Below, piece by piece: positions 8,004-14,772 of a stretch of 15,634 bases of DNA; position 1 is the stretch's first letter, and every line of letters begins with the position of its first letter. Origin of the DNA: Candidatus Ratteibacteria bacterium (GTDB taxonomy: Bacteria > CAIJMQ01). The DNA is taken from positions 1-15,634 of the forward strand of contig JAQURI010000021.1 in the NCBI GenBank assembly GCA_028715665.1. Direction: 5' to 3'. The notes beneath the pieces are model-generated. The model had not been told where the DNA came from. It searched no databases and saw nothing but the letters and a program-made list of their open reading frames with translations. Position numbers and translations under genes: made by a program.

Positions 8004-8756
8004 TCAAGCGCCCTTGCCTTCAATATAATCTTTTAAGATATTCCTCGATTTTTCATCCATTTCCAAAAATTGAAGTCCTAAATTATATAACATTTTCCCG
8101 TCTCTTTCACTAAGTCTTTCCCATATAACTTGGGCTATGACTTCAATAAGCTGTAATTCTTTAGAAGAGATTCCCGCTTCTATGACGTTGCCTTTATGCA
8201 AAATTTCTTTTTGCATTTCTATCGTTGCGCCGTTAATATTTATGTCTTTAACTAATCCTGTTACTTCTTCAAGTTTACCATCTATCGTCGTCAATAACTT
8301 CAAAGTCATGGGAGATGAGGCAACGTTTATTTTTTTCATTCTTCCGCCCGAAATCGCATCATCCTTTACAAACTCAAAAATCAAATTATAAGAACCGATT
8401 TTTATCCTGTCCTTATGTTCCAATCTTCGCTTTGATGTTTTTACCCAATTCACTGTTAATCCGCTTTTTGACGCTAAATCGTAAAGCATGTAACTGTCTT
8501 TTTCAGGTCTTATTTTTGCGTGGACGGATGAAACATCGTCTCCTTCCAAACATAAATCGTTTTTGGAATCTTGCCCAATAAAAAATTCTCTGTTATTCGG
8601 CAAATTGTAAACAGGGGATTCTCCCCGGATTTTTTCAAATATAAGAACTGCGGGATGGGCAAAACTGTCCTTTACCTCCCCTTGCGTCACATTTGACGAA
8701 ATATTGTTCCCTTTATCACCATTTTTTATAAACCCGCCCAAAAATTTAGAAACCAT
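8004..8756 (-). CDS. FHA-PilZ fusion protein with degenerate PilZ motif (paralogue B)
   Basis: 250 residues, the middle copy of the tandem set. The FHA domain, about 36-128, has FFIGQDSKNDLCL (58-70), where Q62 replaces the phosphate-binding Arg, then VSSVHAKI with S76 and H79, and N103. The PilZ domain, about 138-246, has lost the c-di-GMP arginines: by alignment to its neighbours the RxxxR positions are K141 and V145, and DxSxxG has become DININGA (D171-x-N173-xx-G176). The fold looks preserved (LIEVIAQVIWE, LGLQFLEMDE), so it is not a pseudogene. It may be a ligand-free partner or dimer subunit. AAGGTG sits four bases before the ATG and supports the start. It is 19 bases from paralogue A. 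Confidence 0.83.
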   Translation of the reverse strand: MVSKFLGGFIKNGDKGNNISSNVTQGEVKDSFAHPAVLIFEKIRGESPVYNLPNNREFFIGQDSKNDLCLEGDDVSSVHAKIRPEKDSYMLYDLASKSGLTVNWVKTSKRRLEHKDRIKIGSYNLIFEFVKDDAISGGRMKKINVASSPMTLKLLTTIDGKLEEVTGLVKDININGATIEMQKEILHKGNVIEAGISSKELQLIEVIAQVIWERLSERDGKMLYNLGLQFLEMDEKSRNILKDYIEGKGA

Positions 8757-8775
8757 TTTTCACCTTAAACGTTTG

Positions 8776-9534
8776 TTAAGAAATACATCTAACCAGATAA
8801 TTATGAAGTCTTTCCCTTGCTTCATCGCTCATTTCCAAGAACTGCATGCCGACTTCATAAAATATTCTACCACCTTTGTCAAAATCGATTTCCCGCACCA
8901 CAGTCCCTATCAAGTCTATCGACGGAAGTTCGGGAGAATAAATTTGCGCTTCTATCATGCTTCCTTTAGGCAGTTTTTCCTCTAATTCTATCCTTACCCC
9001 TTCCAAACTTATATCTTTTATAAATGCTACAAACTCCTTGGCTTTATTTTGCGAATAAACGATAAACCTTAGAGTAAGCGGAGGAGATATTCTCACGGAT
9101 TTTCTTCTTTCAGCGCCTTCAAAAAACTCGTCATCTCTTCTGTATCCCTGTTTTAAATCAAAAAGTAAGATTTCGGGGCCGATTTCTATTCTGTCCCCGA
9201 ATCTTAATCTGTATTTATGGACTTCATGTCGATTTACTTTGACTCCATCATTTGACAATAAGTTATAAAGAACATAACTATCTTTAACCGGACTTATCTT
9301 TGCGTGGAAAGGCGAAACTCCAGATTCTTTTAAACACAGGTCATTTTTCGGGTCGGAACCTATGGTAAAATTTCTGTCATGCGGCAATTCATAAATTTTC
9401 GATTGACCGTTTATTTTCAGAAACAAAATGACGATGGGTTTATTCAAAGTGCTTTTTTCTTCCAAATGCGGTTCCAAAACATAGCTACCCTCTTTTTTGA
9501 ATCTTTTCTTTTTTCTAAAAAAGAAAACACCCAT
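8776..9534 (-). CDS. FHA-PilZ fusion protein, first of three paralogues (paralogue A)
   Basis: 252 residues from the start chosen here. An upstream in-frame TTG (9564) and ATG (9555) exist, but AAGGAG lies six bases before the ATG at 9534, so translation probably begins there with MGVFFFRKKKRFKK. The N-terminus is strongly basic. The FHA domain, about 33-126, has FTIGSDPKNDLCL (56-68) with S60 in place of the phosphate-binding Arg, VSPFHAKI with S74 and H77, and N101. The PilZ domain, about 142-248, keeps R144 and R148 (RRKSVR) and D174-x-S176-xx-G179 (DISLEG), so c-di-GMP binding is plausible. It follows secA by about 127 bases that hold two inverted repeats. Whether it shares the secA transcript is not clear. 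Confidence 0.84.
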   Translation of the reverse strand: MGVFFFRKKKRFKKEGSYVLEPHLEEKSTLNKPIVILFLKINGQSKIYELPHDRNFTIGSDPKNDLCLKESGVSPFHAKISPVKDSYVLYNLLSNDGVKVNRHEVHKYRLRFGDRIEIGPEILLFDLKQGYRRDDEFFEGAERRKSVRISPPLTLRFIVYSQNKAKEFVAFIKDISLEGVRIELEEKLPKGSMIEAQIYSPELPSIDLIGTVVREIDFDKGGRIFYEVGMQFLEMSDEARERLHNYLVRCIS

Positions 9535-9540
9535 AGGTTT

Positions 9541-9548
9541 CTCCTTTT
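9541..9548 (-). promoter_or_regulatory. Ribosome binding site setting the start of FHA-PilZ paralogue A
   Basis: Minus-strand AAAAGGAG followed by AAACCT and ATG (9534-9532). The longer in-frame starts at 9564 (TTG) and 9555 (ATG) have no comparable site and would read into the repeat region, so the shorter protein is preferred. Confidence 0.7.
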
Positions 9549-9555
9549 TACCCAT

Positions 9556-9599
9556 GAACCACAAGGGATTCAGCCCAGAACCACGTAGGGTTCTGGGTT
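9556..9599. repeat. Two degenerate 22-bp direct repeats; second forms a 9-bp inverted repeat
   Basis: GAACCACAAGGGATTC at 9556 recurs in altered form as GAACCACGTAGGGTTC at 9578. With the preceding bases, the second copy makes a perfect hairpin: CCCAGAACC (9574-9582), six-base loop, GGTTCTGGG (9589-9597). Five T residues follow on the plus strand, but no plus-strand gene ends here. It lies between secA and the first FHA-PilZ gene. Confidence 0.75.
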
Positions 9600-9603
9600 T
9601 TTG

Positions 9604-9627
9604 TCCCGCATCTTACATGGTGCGGGA
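9604..9627. repeat. 7-bp inverted repeat next to the previous hairpin
   Basis: TCCCGCA (9604-9610) and TGCGGGA (9621-9627) with a ten-base loop, six bases from the neighbouring 9-bp inverted repeat. On the transcribed (minus) strand it comes first and has no T-run after it, so it does not look like a terminator for secA. It could be an RNA processing or stability element, or half of a dispersed palindromic repeat pair. Confidence 0.7.
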
Positions 9628-9661
9628 GGTTTCGCTTCACCGGATATAAAATATTGTAGCT

Positions 9662-12403
9662 TCATATATTTTTACCGCAGCATTTTTTATATTTTTTCCC
9701 GCTCCCGCAGGGACAGGGATCGTTCCTTCCTACCTTCGGTTGCGCCCTTCGAAAAGGGGTGATTTTCTCGTCTGTCTGCGGGCGATTAATTTGCGTATCA
9801 GGCATTTGGTTAGAAGCTGTGGCGTTTCTTCTCGGACTTGCCGCATCCGGATGCAAAAACCTCATTCTGTCGGAAGCCAAAACATTCTCAGGTTTTCTTT
9901 CCTCTGTTATTTTAACTTTGAAAAGATAATTGCTAATTTCTTTTTCGATCCTGTAATTAAGCGCTCCGAACATCTCATATGCTTCCTTTTTATATTCGAC
10001 CAAAGGATTCGTTCCCCCGTAGCCCCTTAAACCTATCCCCTGCCGTAGTTCGTCCATATCGCGCAGATGTTCTTTCCAGCATCTGTCTATTGTCTGAAGT
10101 AAAATTATTTTTTCCAAATGCCGCATTATTTCCTCGCTAATTTCCCGCTCTTTGGCTGCATATGTTTCCTGTATTTTTTCTTTCAGAATGCGTTTCAATT
10201 CTTTTGTATTTATCCGGTTCGTATCAACACCGGGAAAATGAATAGAAAAATGCGAAGAAACGAACTTTCTCAGATCGTCCAAGTCCCAATCCTCGGGATG
10301 CACATTTTCAGGCGCGTAAAAAGAGATTTCGTTATCTATCACATCATCCATCATATGCAAAATAATTTCTTTTAAATTTTCTTCTTCTAACGCTTTTCTT
10401 CTTTCCTTATATATAACTTCGCGCTGTCTGTCCATAACGTCGTCGAAACTTAGCAGGTTTCTCCTGATTTCAAAATTCTGTTCTTCGACTCGCTTTTGAG
10501 CTCCCTCTATGGTTCTTGTAAGCCATGGATGAACAATCGGTTCGTTATCCGGAAGCCCAAAACGGCCCATAAGGCTTTTTATTCTGTCCCCTCCGAATAT
10601 TCTCAAAAGGTCATCTTCCAAAGAAAGGAAAAACTGCGAGGAGCCGGGGTCGCCCTGCCTGCCCGACCTGCCGCGTAGTTGATTGTCAATGCGCCTGTCC
10701 TCATGCCTTTCTACGCCCAAAATATGAAGTCCGCCTATTTCGGCAACGCCTACTCCCAACTTTATATCGGTTCCCCTCCCAGCCATTTGCGTCGCTATCG
10801 TCACCGTGCTCTTTTGGCCGGCATTCGCCACTATTTTTGCTTCCTTTTCGTGATATTTAGCATTCAAAACTTCATGCTCTATGCCCTCTTCCTTAAGATG
10901 TTTGGAAACTTCTTCGGAACTTTGTATTGAAATAGTGCCGACCAACACAGGCCTTCCCTGCTCATGCAAATCCTTTATTTCCCTTGTCACAGCACTCAAC
11001 ATCTCTTTTCGGGTCTTGTATATCACATCCGGCATTTCCGTCCTTCTAAGCGGCTTATTAGTCGGAATAGAAACGACTTCAAGGTCATAAACCCGTTTAA
11101 ATTCGTCTTCTTCGGTCTTGGCGGTTCCTGTCATACCGGCATATTTTTCATAATAAAGGCGGAAATAATTCTGGAAAGTAATCGTTGCCAATGTCTGATT
11201 TTCTCTTTCAATGGTTACTTGCTTGCCTTCGTTTATAGATTTTGCCTCAAGCGCCTGATGCAGCCCTTCCGAATATCTTCTGCCCGGAAGCAGCCGCCCC
11301 GTAAATTCATCAACAATAAGCACCTGTCCGTCTTTTATCAAATAGTCTTTATCCTCATGAAAAAGTTCATGCGCCCTCAATGATTGCTGAATGCATCCCG
11401 CAAACCCCATATTTGCGGTATCATAAAGCGAATCTATTCCGAGTAACTGCTGTGCTTTCTCTATGCCATCTTCCGTCAAAGTTACGGTATGCGCTTTTTC
11501 ATCCACTTCATAATCCGCGCCTTTTCTTAGCCGCCGGACTATCCTATCGATTTTCAAATACATTTCAACCGAATCATCGGTCGGACCCGAAATAATGAGC
11601 GGAGTCCTCGCTTCGTCAACTAATATGGAATCAACTTCATCTATAATTGCATAATGCAGATTTCTTTGCACAATATCTTCTTTCCTCACAGAAATATTGT
11701 CACGCAGATAATCAAAACCGAATTCGTTGTTGGTGCCGTAAGTGATATCGCAAGTGTATGCCTGCTTTCTCGCCGGCGGGTCCATGTGAGACTGAATTAC
11801 TCCGACAGTAAGCCCGAGCGATTCATATACAGGCCCCATCCATTCTCTGTCTCTACGGGCAAGATAATCATTTACGGTAACTATATGGACGCCTCTGCCG
11901 AGCAAAGCGTTAAGATACGCAGGCATCGTAGCAACAAGTGTCTTGCCTTCACCTGTAGCCATTTCCGCAATCTTGCCTTCGTGAAGCACAATACCGCCCA
12001 TTAACTGCACATCAAACGGCACCATGTCCCATTGGATTTCTATATCGCTTACATTCCACCGCTTGCCGACCATTCTTCGGCACGCTTCCTTAACCAATGC
12101 AAATGCCTCCGGCAAAATGTCTGAAAGCATCTCATTGTATAGATTTTTAGCCTCTTTCTTAATTCTTCCCTTTTCCTCAGCGCCCGAAGCCATATCGATT
12201 TTTGCATTTAACTCTTTAAGGAGTTCTTCATTCTCTTTATATTTCTCCAGCGCTTTCGATTTCAGCTCTTCGGTTTTTCTGATAATATCGTTCTCGGAAA
12301 GCGACTTTATTTTGGATTCGTGAGAATGAATTTCCTCGACGATTTGGGAAAGCCGGGCCAGTTCTTTTTTCTGGCGCATATTAGACAATATATTCGCAAA
12401 CAT
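9662..12403 (-). CDS. secA: Preprotein translocase ATPase SecA
   Basis: SecA, 913 residues, the ATPase motor that pushes unfolded secretory proteins through SecYEG at the inner membrane. Visible motifs: Walker A MATGEGKT (148-155), VNDYLARRD (177-185), Walker B IIDEVDSILVDEARTP (253-268), MTGTAKTEEDEF, MAGRGTDIKLG, the NBD2 arginine-finger region LRGRSGRQGDPGSS, and the C-terminal zinc motif with C897, C899, C908 and C909 (CPCGSGKKYKKCC), which binds SecB and ribosomes in other bacteria. Compared with E. coli there is extra charged helical sequence at about 57-92 and an inserted segment at about 114-129 (KRWNVSDIEIQWDMVP), the latter of the type seen in Bacteroidota and relatives. No Shine-Dalgarno precedes the ATG; a TATAAT ends eight bases upstream. 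Confidence 0.98.
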   Translation of the reverse strand: MFANILSNMRQKKELARLSQIVEEIHSHESKIKSLSENDIIRKTEELKSKALEKYKENEELLKELNAKIDMASGAEEKGRIKKEAKNLYNEMLSDILPEAFALVKEACRRMVGKRWNVSDIEIQWDMVPFDVQLMGGIVLHEGKIAEMATGEGKTLVATMPAYLNALLGRGVHIVTVNDYLARRDREWMGPVYESLGLTVGVIQSHMDPPARKQAYTCDITYGTNNEFGFDYLRDNISVRKEDIVQRNLHYAIIDEVDSILVDEARTPLIISGPTDDSVEMYLKIDRIVRRLRKGADYEVDEKAHTVTLTEDGIEKAQQLLGIDSLYDTANMGFAGCIQQSLRAHELFHEDKDYLIKDGQVLIVDEFTGRLLPGRRYSEGLHQALEAKSINEGKQVTIERENQTLATITFQNYFRLYYEKYAGMTGTAKTEEDEFKRVYDLEVVSIPTNKPLRRTEMPDVIYKTRKEMLSAVTREIKDLHEQGRPVLVGTISIQSSEEVSKHLKEEGIEHEVLNAKYHEKEAKIVANAGQKSTVTIATQMAGRGTDIKLGVGVAEIGGLHILGVERHEDRRIDNQLRGRSGRQGDPGSSQFFLSLEDDLLRIFGGDRIKSLMGRFGLPDNEPIVHPWLTRTIEGAQKRVEEQNFEIRRNLLSFDDVMDRQREVIYKERRKALEEENLKEIILHMMDDVIDNEISFYAPENVHPEDWDLDDLRKFVSSHFSIHFPGVDTNRINTKELKRILKEKIQETYAAKEREISEEIMRHLEKIILLQTIDRCWKEHLRDMDELRQGIGLRGYGGTNPLVEYKKEAYEMFGALNYRIEKEISNYLFKVKITEERKPENVLASDRMRFLHPDAASPRRNATASNQMPDTQINRPQTDEKITPFRRAQPKVGRNDPCPCGSGKKYKKCCGKNI

Positions 12404-12411
12404 AGCGGTTC

Positions 12412-12420
12412 ATTATAACA
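12412..12420 (-). promoter_or_regulatory. Extended -10 promoter for secA, predicted leaderless
   Basis: Minus-strand TGTTATAAT (12420-12412) is a perfect extended -10 element. The expected start of transcription is near 12405, only one to three bases before the secA ATG at 12403. The -35 region at 17-base spacing is poor (TTCCCC, 12440-12435), as is common with extended -10 promoters. Confidence 0.6.
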
Positions 12421-12444
12421 CTGCGGGATAAAGAGGGGAATTCT

Positions 12445-12472
12445 ATTGCGGATTGCGTATTTCAGATTGCGG
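12445..12472. repeat. 7-bp degenerate tandem repeat, four units
   Basis: ATTGCGG, ATTGCGT, ATTTCAG and ATTGCGG follow one another in exact 7-bp register upstream of the secA promoter. A second short repetitive patch, ACAATCG, ACAATGCG, ACAATCA, follows at 12501-12522. Neither is coding in a supported frame. They resemble slippage-generated intergenic repeats. Confidence 0.6.
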
Positions 12473-12538
12473 AATAAAAAACACAATTTATTAAATAGAT
12501 ACAATCGACAATGCGACAATCAAACAGCCGGAGGGAAA

Positions 12539-12567
12539 TTGACATGGATAAGATTCTAATATATATT
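12539..12567 (+). promoter_or_regulatory. Sigma-70-type promoter for the membrane protein gene
   Basis: A perfect TTGACA (12539-12544), a 17-base spacer and TATATT (12562-12567), the same -10 as purM. Transcription should begin near 12574, about eleven bases before the ATG at 12585, with no Shine-Dalgarno in the leader. Confidence 0.75.
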
Positions 12568-12584
12568 TGATTTGAAAATATTAT

Positions 12585-13163
12585 ATGAATGATTCAACTT
12601 TAAATTCTCTAGCAAAATTAATATCCGAGTTCTCATTGAAACAACTCCCAAGATATATAATTGTTGGCATATTAATTTGTCTTATAATTGGTTTTTATGA
12701 AACTTATACAGACCAATTTAAACTAATGCGACTTCAAAGAACAACTGAATTAACAGAAAAACTTGCATTTATTGAGAGGGAATACAATATTACTCAAAAT
12801 AATTATCTCAAGAATTCTTACGAAGAACTAACAAATCAATTAAATAAAATACTATTAATTAATAGTTCACCTGAAATTGTAATTTTAAACCAAAAAATAA
12901 AATTCGCTTTTGCTGGGGCATCTCTTTGGATTTTATTTAGTTTATTATTTCTTACTAATATTAAAAAAGAAAAAAATGAATATGGCGGTATGGTTGCTGC
13001 TTTACTATTTGGAATAATAGCAGGAACAATTGGTTTTAAGATTCCTAAAATTCTAAATGGCTATTTTAATTATATCATCTATCCTATTGGGAATTTTATT
13101 TTAGTAGTTGGGTTAGTAATGGCTTGGTACTCAAAGAAAAATAAACCAACAAAATCTACCTAA
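12585..13163 (+). CDS. Hypothetical membrane protein with four predicted transmembrane helices
   Basis: 192 residues, family not recognised. Predicted helices: about 24-41 (YIIVGILICLIIGF), 106-124 (FAFAGASLWILFSLLFLT), 135-152 (GMVAALLFGIIAGTIGF) and 163-181 (YIIYPIGNFILVVGLVM). Between the first two lies a 60-residue polar segment rich in Leu, Glu, Gln and Asn that is probably helical and extracytoplasmic or coiled. The tail is Lys-rich. Codon and base use are visibly more AT-rich than in neighbouring genes, and the gene points against them, which suggests a later arrival. A strong promoter precedes it; there is no Shine-Dalgarno. The arrangement loosely recalls membrane parts of small defence or stress modules, but no catalytic or sensor motif supports that. 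Confidence 0.72.
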   Translation: MNDSTLNSLAKLISEFSLKQLPRYIIVGILICLIIGFYETYTDQFKLMRLQRTTELTEKLAFIEREYNITQNNYLKNSYEELTNQLNKILLINSSPEIVILNQKIKFAFAGASLWILFSLLFLTNIKKEKNEYGGMVAALLFGIIAGTIGFKIPKILNGYFNYIIYPIGNFILVVGLVMAWYSKKNKPTKST

Positions 13164-13176
13164 TACCCCCGACACC

Positions 13177-13204
13177 CTGACTTCTGTTTTCTGACCTCTG
13201 TTAT
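13177..13204. repeat. 14-bp direct repeat, two units, running into the epimerase stop codon
   Basis: CTGACTTCTGTTTT (13177-13190) is followed directly by CTGACCTCTGTTAT (13191-13204), two differences in fourteen, then a partial third unit CTGTC. The second unit contains the minus-strand TAA of the epimerase (13203-13201), and the partial third unit encodes its last residues. No terminator hairpin is visible between the two convergent genes. Confidence 0.65.
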
Positions 13205-14175
13205 CTGTCTTTTTCATACCACTCCACCGTTTTCTTCAGACCTTCAAAGAAATTTATTTGAGGGATGGGACCGAGCATTTTCTTTGCTTTGGACATGTCG
13301 GCCCAGGTATATTTTACGTCTCCCGCGCGGATAGGATGAAATGTGGGTTTTATATTTTTGCCTAAAATTTTATTGATATCTCTCACAAGTTCTAAAAGAT
13401 TATACGTCTGCCCTATCGCGACGTTAAACGCCTGCCCCGCCGCTTCTTTCTTAAGCGCGGCCAACAGGTTGAAATTCGCGACATTTTCCACATAAGTAAA
13501 ATCTCTTGACTGCAGTCCGTCCCCGTATATAGGCGGTTGTTCATCTTTCATAATACAGTTTATGAACTTGGGAATAACTACGGCATATTGGCTTTCAAGA
13601 GATTGTCTCGGGCCGAAAACGTTGAAATATCTCAAAGAAACCGTCGGGAGTTTATATGTTTCGTTGAAAACTCTGCAGTAATATTCTCCCGCCATTTTTG
13701 TAGCGGCATATGGGGAGATAAGTTTGGGAATCAAAGTTTCCGCCTGGGGCCTCTTTTGTTCGGTTTCCCCGTAAATAGAAGAAGACGAAGCAAATACCAA
13801 TCTTTCTATTTTATTTTCGTGTGATGCAAGGAGCAAATTAAGCGTCCCCGTTACGTTTACGTCGTTGTATGTCAAAGGGTCTTCAACGGACTTCGGGACA
13901 GACCTTCTTGCCGCTTCGTGAAATACGAAATTGACTCCTTTGGTGATTTTCCTAAGAAGTTCAAGGTCTCTTATATCGCCTCTTATAAGTTCAATTTTGT
14001 CCATTATTTGTTCGATGTTTTCTTCTTTTCCTTCCGAGAAATCGTCAATAATTTTAACTTTTGCGCCGCATTGAACTAATTTATCCGAAATATGCGAGCC
14101 GATGAATCCCGCGCCGCCCGAGACCAATGCGGTCTTGCCCTTGAATCCGTCCTTGAAAAGTTTTTCGATGTCCAT
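13201..14175 (-). CDS. NAD-dependent UDP-sugar 4-epimerase (WbpP/GalE-like, extended SDR)
   Basis: 324 residues, an extended short-chain dehydrogenase/reductase that probably interconverts UDP-GlcNAc and UDP-GalNAc, or UDP-Glc and UDP-Gal, for surface glycans. The NAD loop is GGAGFIG (20-26), with D44-D45 after the second strand. The catalytic residues are Ser in ASSSSIYGE (129-137) and Y156-xxx-K160 (SPYAATKMAGEYY). HEAARRSVPKSVEDPLTY (86-103) and RYFNVFGPRQ resemble WbpP and TviC, the UDP-GlcNAc 4-epimerases. The start has AGGAG six bases upstream that overlaps the TAG stop of the preceding gene, nine bases away, so the pair is probably one transcript. The substrate is not settled by sequence; the glycosyltransferase cluster nearby fits a polysaccharide role. 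Confidence 0.88.
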   Translation of the reverse strand: MDIEKLFKDGFKGKTALVSGGAGFIGSHISDKLVQCGAKVKIIDDFSEGKEENIEQIMDKIELIRGDIRDLELLRKITKGVNFVFHEAARRSVPKSVEDPLTYNDVNVTGTLNLLLASHENKIERLVFASSSSIYGETEQKRPQAETLIPKLISPYAATKMAGEYYCRVFNETYKLPTVSLRYFNVFGPRQSLESQYAVVIPKFINCIMKDEQPPIYGDGLQSRDFTYVENVANFNLLAALKKEAAGQAFNVAIGQTYNLLELVRDINKILGKNIKPTFHPIRAGDVKYTWADMSKAKKMLGPIPQINFFEGLKKTVEWYEKDR

Positions 14176-14184
14176 GATTTTCTC

Positions 14185-14772
14185 CTATAAAACTTTGTTT
14201 TTTATGCTGCAAGAAATTTTTTTGAACCTCCGTAACTTGTCTCTATGCATTCTATTGAATTTTTTATCCTTAATAATTGCGAGGTTTTCTTCTACATTAA
14301 TTGCTCCTATCTCAACAGCACTACGGGCAAGCAACAAAGATGAAGCTACATCTGAAATAAGGCGAGGATTACAGATTGGCAGTAATTTCTTGTTTAGTTT
14401 AATTATCTCCACACCAAATTGAGCGATTTGCATTGGAACTTCGGCTGCATTTTTCAAAGCATTTTGTTTTTTTGCGCTTGTCGCTTCCGGCGACTTAAAA
14501 ACAAGCCAGACGTTCTTGTACGCCTTAACGTCCTCGTCAATCAACTTGCTCATCTTTTCTCTTAATCCTTCGCTTTGTTTAAGGATAGTTTTTAATTTTT
14601 TGTCGTTTTTAGGGTTTTTACCGATACTAAAATTCCCAGCCATAGAAAGAAGCCCTGCGGCAAGCGCTCCCGACAAAGCTCCAGCGCTGCCTCCGCCCGG
14701 CGCCGGTTTCTTCGCCGCCAAATCGTCAAGATATTTTTTTATAGGTTTATCTATATATTTTTCACTTATCAT
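14185..14772 (-). CDS. Cyclodeaminase/cyclohydrolase family protein, probable methenyl-THF cyclohydrolase
   Basis: 195 residues of the FTCD C-terminal/FchA family, an all-helical fold that in stand-alone form hydrolyses 5,10-methenyl-THF to 10-formyl-THF, or acts as formimino-THF cyclodeaminase. Signatures: KPAPGGGSAGALSGALAAGL (22-41), IDEDVKAY (78-85) and NPRLISDVASSLLLA (135-149). The length is normal for the single-domain form. The ATG overlaps the folE stop as TAATG, and AGGA lies upstream inside folE, so translation is coupled. Neighbours folE and purH make a folate one-carbon role more likely than histidine breakdown, since no hut genes are near. Family call is firm; choice between cyclohydrolase and cyclodeaminase is inferred. 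Confidence 0.88.
   Translation of the reverse strand: MISEKYIDKPIKKYLDDLAAKKPAPGGGSAGALSGALAAGLLSMAGNFSIGKNPKNDKKLKTILKQSEGLREKMSKLIDEDVKAYKNVWLVFKSPEATSAKKQNALKNAAEVPMQIAQFGVEIIKLNKKLLPICNPRLISDVASSLLLARSAVEIGAINVEENLAIIKDKKFNRMHRDKLRRFKKISCSIKNKVL

Noticed and set aside
9535..9564. Longer N-terminus for FHA-PilZ paralogue A from the TTG at 9564
   Set aside because: The ten extra residues come from the repeat region, and the AAGGAG site points to the ATG at 9534.
9574..9602. Hairpin plus T5 as a rho-independent terminator
   Set aside because: The T-run follows the stem only on the plus strand, and no plus-strand gene reads into it. Both adjacent genes are on the minus strand.
9535..9661. 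c-di-GMP riboswitch before the FHA-PilZ genes
   Set aside because: Tempting because of the PilZ domains, but I could not match the conserved GEMM core; only two simple stems are evident.
10964..11383. 139-codon open frame on the plus strand inside secA
   Set aside because: It is antisense to well-conserved secA motifs, has no ribosome site, and its translation shows no recognisable family.
12307..12519. 70-codon minus-strand frame overlapping the secA start
   Set aside because: It overlaps the secA promoter and N-terminus in another frame and crosses the short tandem repeats, with no sign of coding constraint.
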